Source: Tubiluchus corallicola (Eukaryota > Priapulida > Priapulimorpha > Priapulimorphida > Tubiluchidae). From it: DNA of 64,000 nucleotides. Both the position numbers and the translations under genes were made by a program. The notes under the pieces were generated by a model. That model made no database searches, was not told the origin of the DNA, and worked only from the letters and a program-made list of their open reading frames with translations. The stretch is taken from assembly GCA_030141605.1 (NCBI GenBank), contig JAQGDQ010000569.1:1-64000 (forward strand), given 5' to 3'. Shown piece by piece: positions 62,700-64,000 of the stretch (the first letter of the stretch is position 1; every line of letters starts with the position of its first letter).

Positions 62700-63267
62700 A
62701 GTAGTTCGGTAGATCTCTTTGTCCATGGAGTCTTCCTAGGTAGACCAGAACGTTTCTTAAGTTGTTGGTCGCTAGTTAGAATAGAAATCACGTGGTTTAA
62801 CGGTTGAACAAGCACACGTGTTGCTGCCATATAGTTCCGCAAAGCGCAAAAAATAGTTACCGCACGCTGCTGATGATTTATTCGTTTGACATGACCGCTT
62901 TGTGCAAATGGCCACACAACCCCCGCAGCTTAGCTCCGTAATAGTGAACCTACAGATATCTAGTAACCTTGTTGAGACATTGTCTGTAAAAATTTCCTAA
63001 TTTTTAGGTATGAATTATCTAAATCGTTTTGGGATACTAAGTCACTAACACGCAAGTAACGGCAATTGTATACCTTCAAAAGGAAGATCTTGACAATAAA
63101 ACCAAACGAATAAAATTTTTTCCGCCTCAAGTAAACCGGCCAGTTTTTCTCCGCAAGGGTGTAATTCGGTACACCGCCTAACGATTTGCGCCATATTTCT
63201 GTACTGGTGTTTTCACCATATTTTTGAATTTTTATTTTTAATCTGTTGTCGTCTAAAAAAATTAGTC
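62700..63267. promoter_or_regulatory. Upstream region of the RRM gene
   Basis: Contains the 5' leader and probably the promoter of the RNA-binding protein gene. A moderately GC-richer stretch (GTAAACCGGCCAGTTTTTC, CGCAAGGGTGTAATTCGG) lies at about 63130-63190. No TATA box at a convincing distance. Confidence 0.35.
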
Positions 63268-63551
63268 ATGTCTTATCAGAATGGGGGCGGTGGCGGCGAC
63301 CAGGATGAGTAAGTACTATTTTTCTCGAGATCACAGTTATTGTAATAATTTTATATTCCGTTAACATACTCTGAATGATGAGTGTGTAATATGTAGACAT
63401 GTTATACATGTCATCACGGCGTTTTAAAATCTGATAACATCGTTCTTTTACTGTTATGTTGTGTTACGTAACCTACGATGTATTTAGCATTTTTTTCCTT
63501 GTTTTTGCAGAAAGTTGTTTGTTGGTGGAATCAGTGCTGAAACGACTCAAC
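63268..63551 (+). CDS. hnRNP-type RRM RNA-binding protein, first two exons (partial)
   Basis: Exon 1 (63268-63308) starts ATG and encodes SYQNGGGGGDQD. The donor is GTAAGT, phase 2. Exon 2 (63511-63551, acceptor TTTTTGCAG, donor GTAGGT, phase 1) continues EKLFVGGISAETTQ. The motif KLFVGGI is RNP2 of an RNA recognition motif, and the -S-x-E-T-T- continuation is typical of the hnRNP A/B, hnRNP D, DAZAP1 and Musashi group. The product would bind pre-mRNA or mRNA in nucleus and cytoplasm. The rest (RNP1, second RRM, Gly-rich tail) lies beyond the window, so the exact family member cannot be named. Confidence 0.8.
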
Positions 63552-63789
63552 GTAGGTTTTGAATTATTCTTTGTTTCTATATACATGTATAATTAAAGGC
63601 TTAGTATATGCAACTTTAATAAATTTTTTAACCTCTAAGAATAGACTTGAAATTTTAAATTAGAACTTTGCAAAACAATGAGAGGTTTATTATTAATGGC
63701 ACACACCTGCAGCACACCCTGTTGAGCCTGAGCATGACGACTCGTGTTTAGGCTGCCAAACCTTTTGGGAAATCAGGCTTATTTAAATA

Positions 63790-64000
63790 TTCTCGAGAAA
63801 TGTTAGAAGGACCAAGCCTTCGGGGAAGCTAGGCCTATTTAAAAATTCTCGAGAAATGTTAGAAGGACCAAGCCTTTGGAGTAGCTAGGCCTATTTAAAA
63901 ATTCTCGAGAAATGTTAGAAAGACCAAGCATTTGTATTTAAAAATTCTCAAGAAATGTTAGAAGGACCAAGCCTTCGGAGAAGCTAGGCTTATTTAAAAA
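63790..64000. repeat. 56-bp tandem repeat in RRM gene intron 2
   Basis: TCTCGAGAAATGTTAGAAG starts at 63791, 63847 and 63903 (56-bp period), then a 43-bp unit to 63946. Units carry GGACCAAGCCTTCGGGGAAG and CTAGGCCTATTTAAAAA. It runs off the window end. Confidence 0.95.

Noticed and set aside
62492-62917. 141-codon minus-strand frame
   Set aside because: The C-terminal half is R1 repeat. The N-terminal half has a KKRSGLPRKT-like stretch faintly like a retro-element end, but too little to call a gene.

Overview
This window is animal (metazoan) nuclear DNA. It has GT-AG introns, cadherin repeats, C2H2 zinc fingers, a C-type lectin fold fragment, an LRR receptor, AATAAA poly(A) signals, 5S-rRNA-derived repeats, CCCTAA-type telomere-like repeats, and many transposon, MITE, LINE and LTR remnants. 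The DNA is AT-rich with introns of 0.3-4 kb. The lineage cannot be fixed by reading alone. An invertebrate such as a tunicate, sponge or cnidarian is plausible, but this is inference.

Layout. (1) 1-16.6 kb is mostly repeats. It holds one minus-strand C2H2 zinc-finger exon (3558-4457) with decayed fingers at both ends, a frameshifted C-type lectin exon (9823-10028), 5S-derived repeats (10310-10517) and two related minus-strand coding remnants around 12-13.5 kb. (2) 16616-41631 is one complete cadherin gene that I assembled from 15 exons. All splice phases agree and the frame closes on a stop, giving 686 residues: signal peptide, five cadherin repeats, a Gly/Asp-rich stalk, one membrane helix and a short tail with no recognisable catenin-binding region. 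Its introns hold four tandem satellites, including about 30 copies of a 30-bp unit carrying the CRE palindrome TGACGTCA, plus MITEs, a SINE, solo LTRs and LINE 3' ends. (3) 46.1-55.1 kb is a tandem array of three intronless cadherin-like receptor genes. Copy A is a pseudogene with frameshifts, a stop and a loss of about 1.27 kb. Copies B (733 aa) and C (805 aa) are intact. All three share upstream sequence and a poly(A) site context, and differ most in their acidic cytoplasmic tails. (4) 57294-59959 is a two-exon LRR membrane receptor with an LRRCT cap and a long Ser/Thr/Gln-rich tail built on 37-residue repeats. (5) 63268 to the window end is the start of an RRM (hnRNP-type) RNA-binding protein gene, cut off by the window edge.

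How they fit: cadherin, cadherin-like and LRR single-pass surface proteins lie side by side, two of them in a recently duplicated array with variable tails and a dead copy. This suggests a cell-surface adhesion or recognition cluster. That reading is inference; nothing in the sequence proves a recognition role. The most unusual items are the intronless cadherin array, the CRE satellite inside a cadherin intron, and the decayed tail repeats found downstream of the stops in several of these genes.
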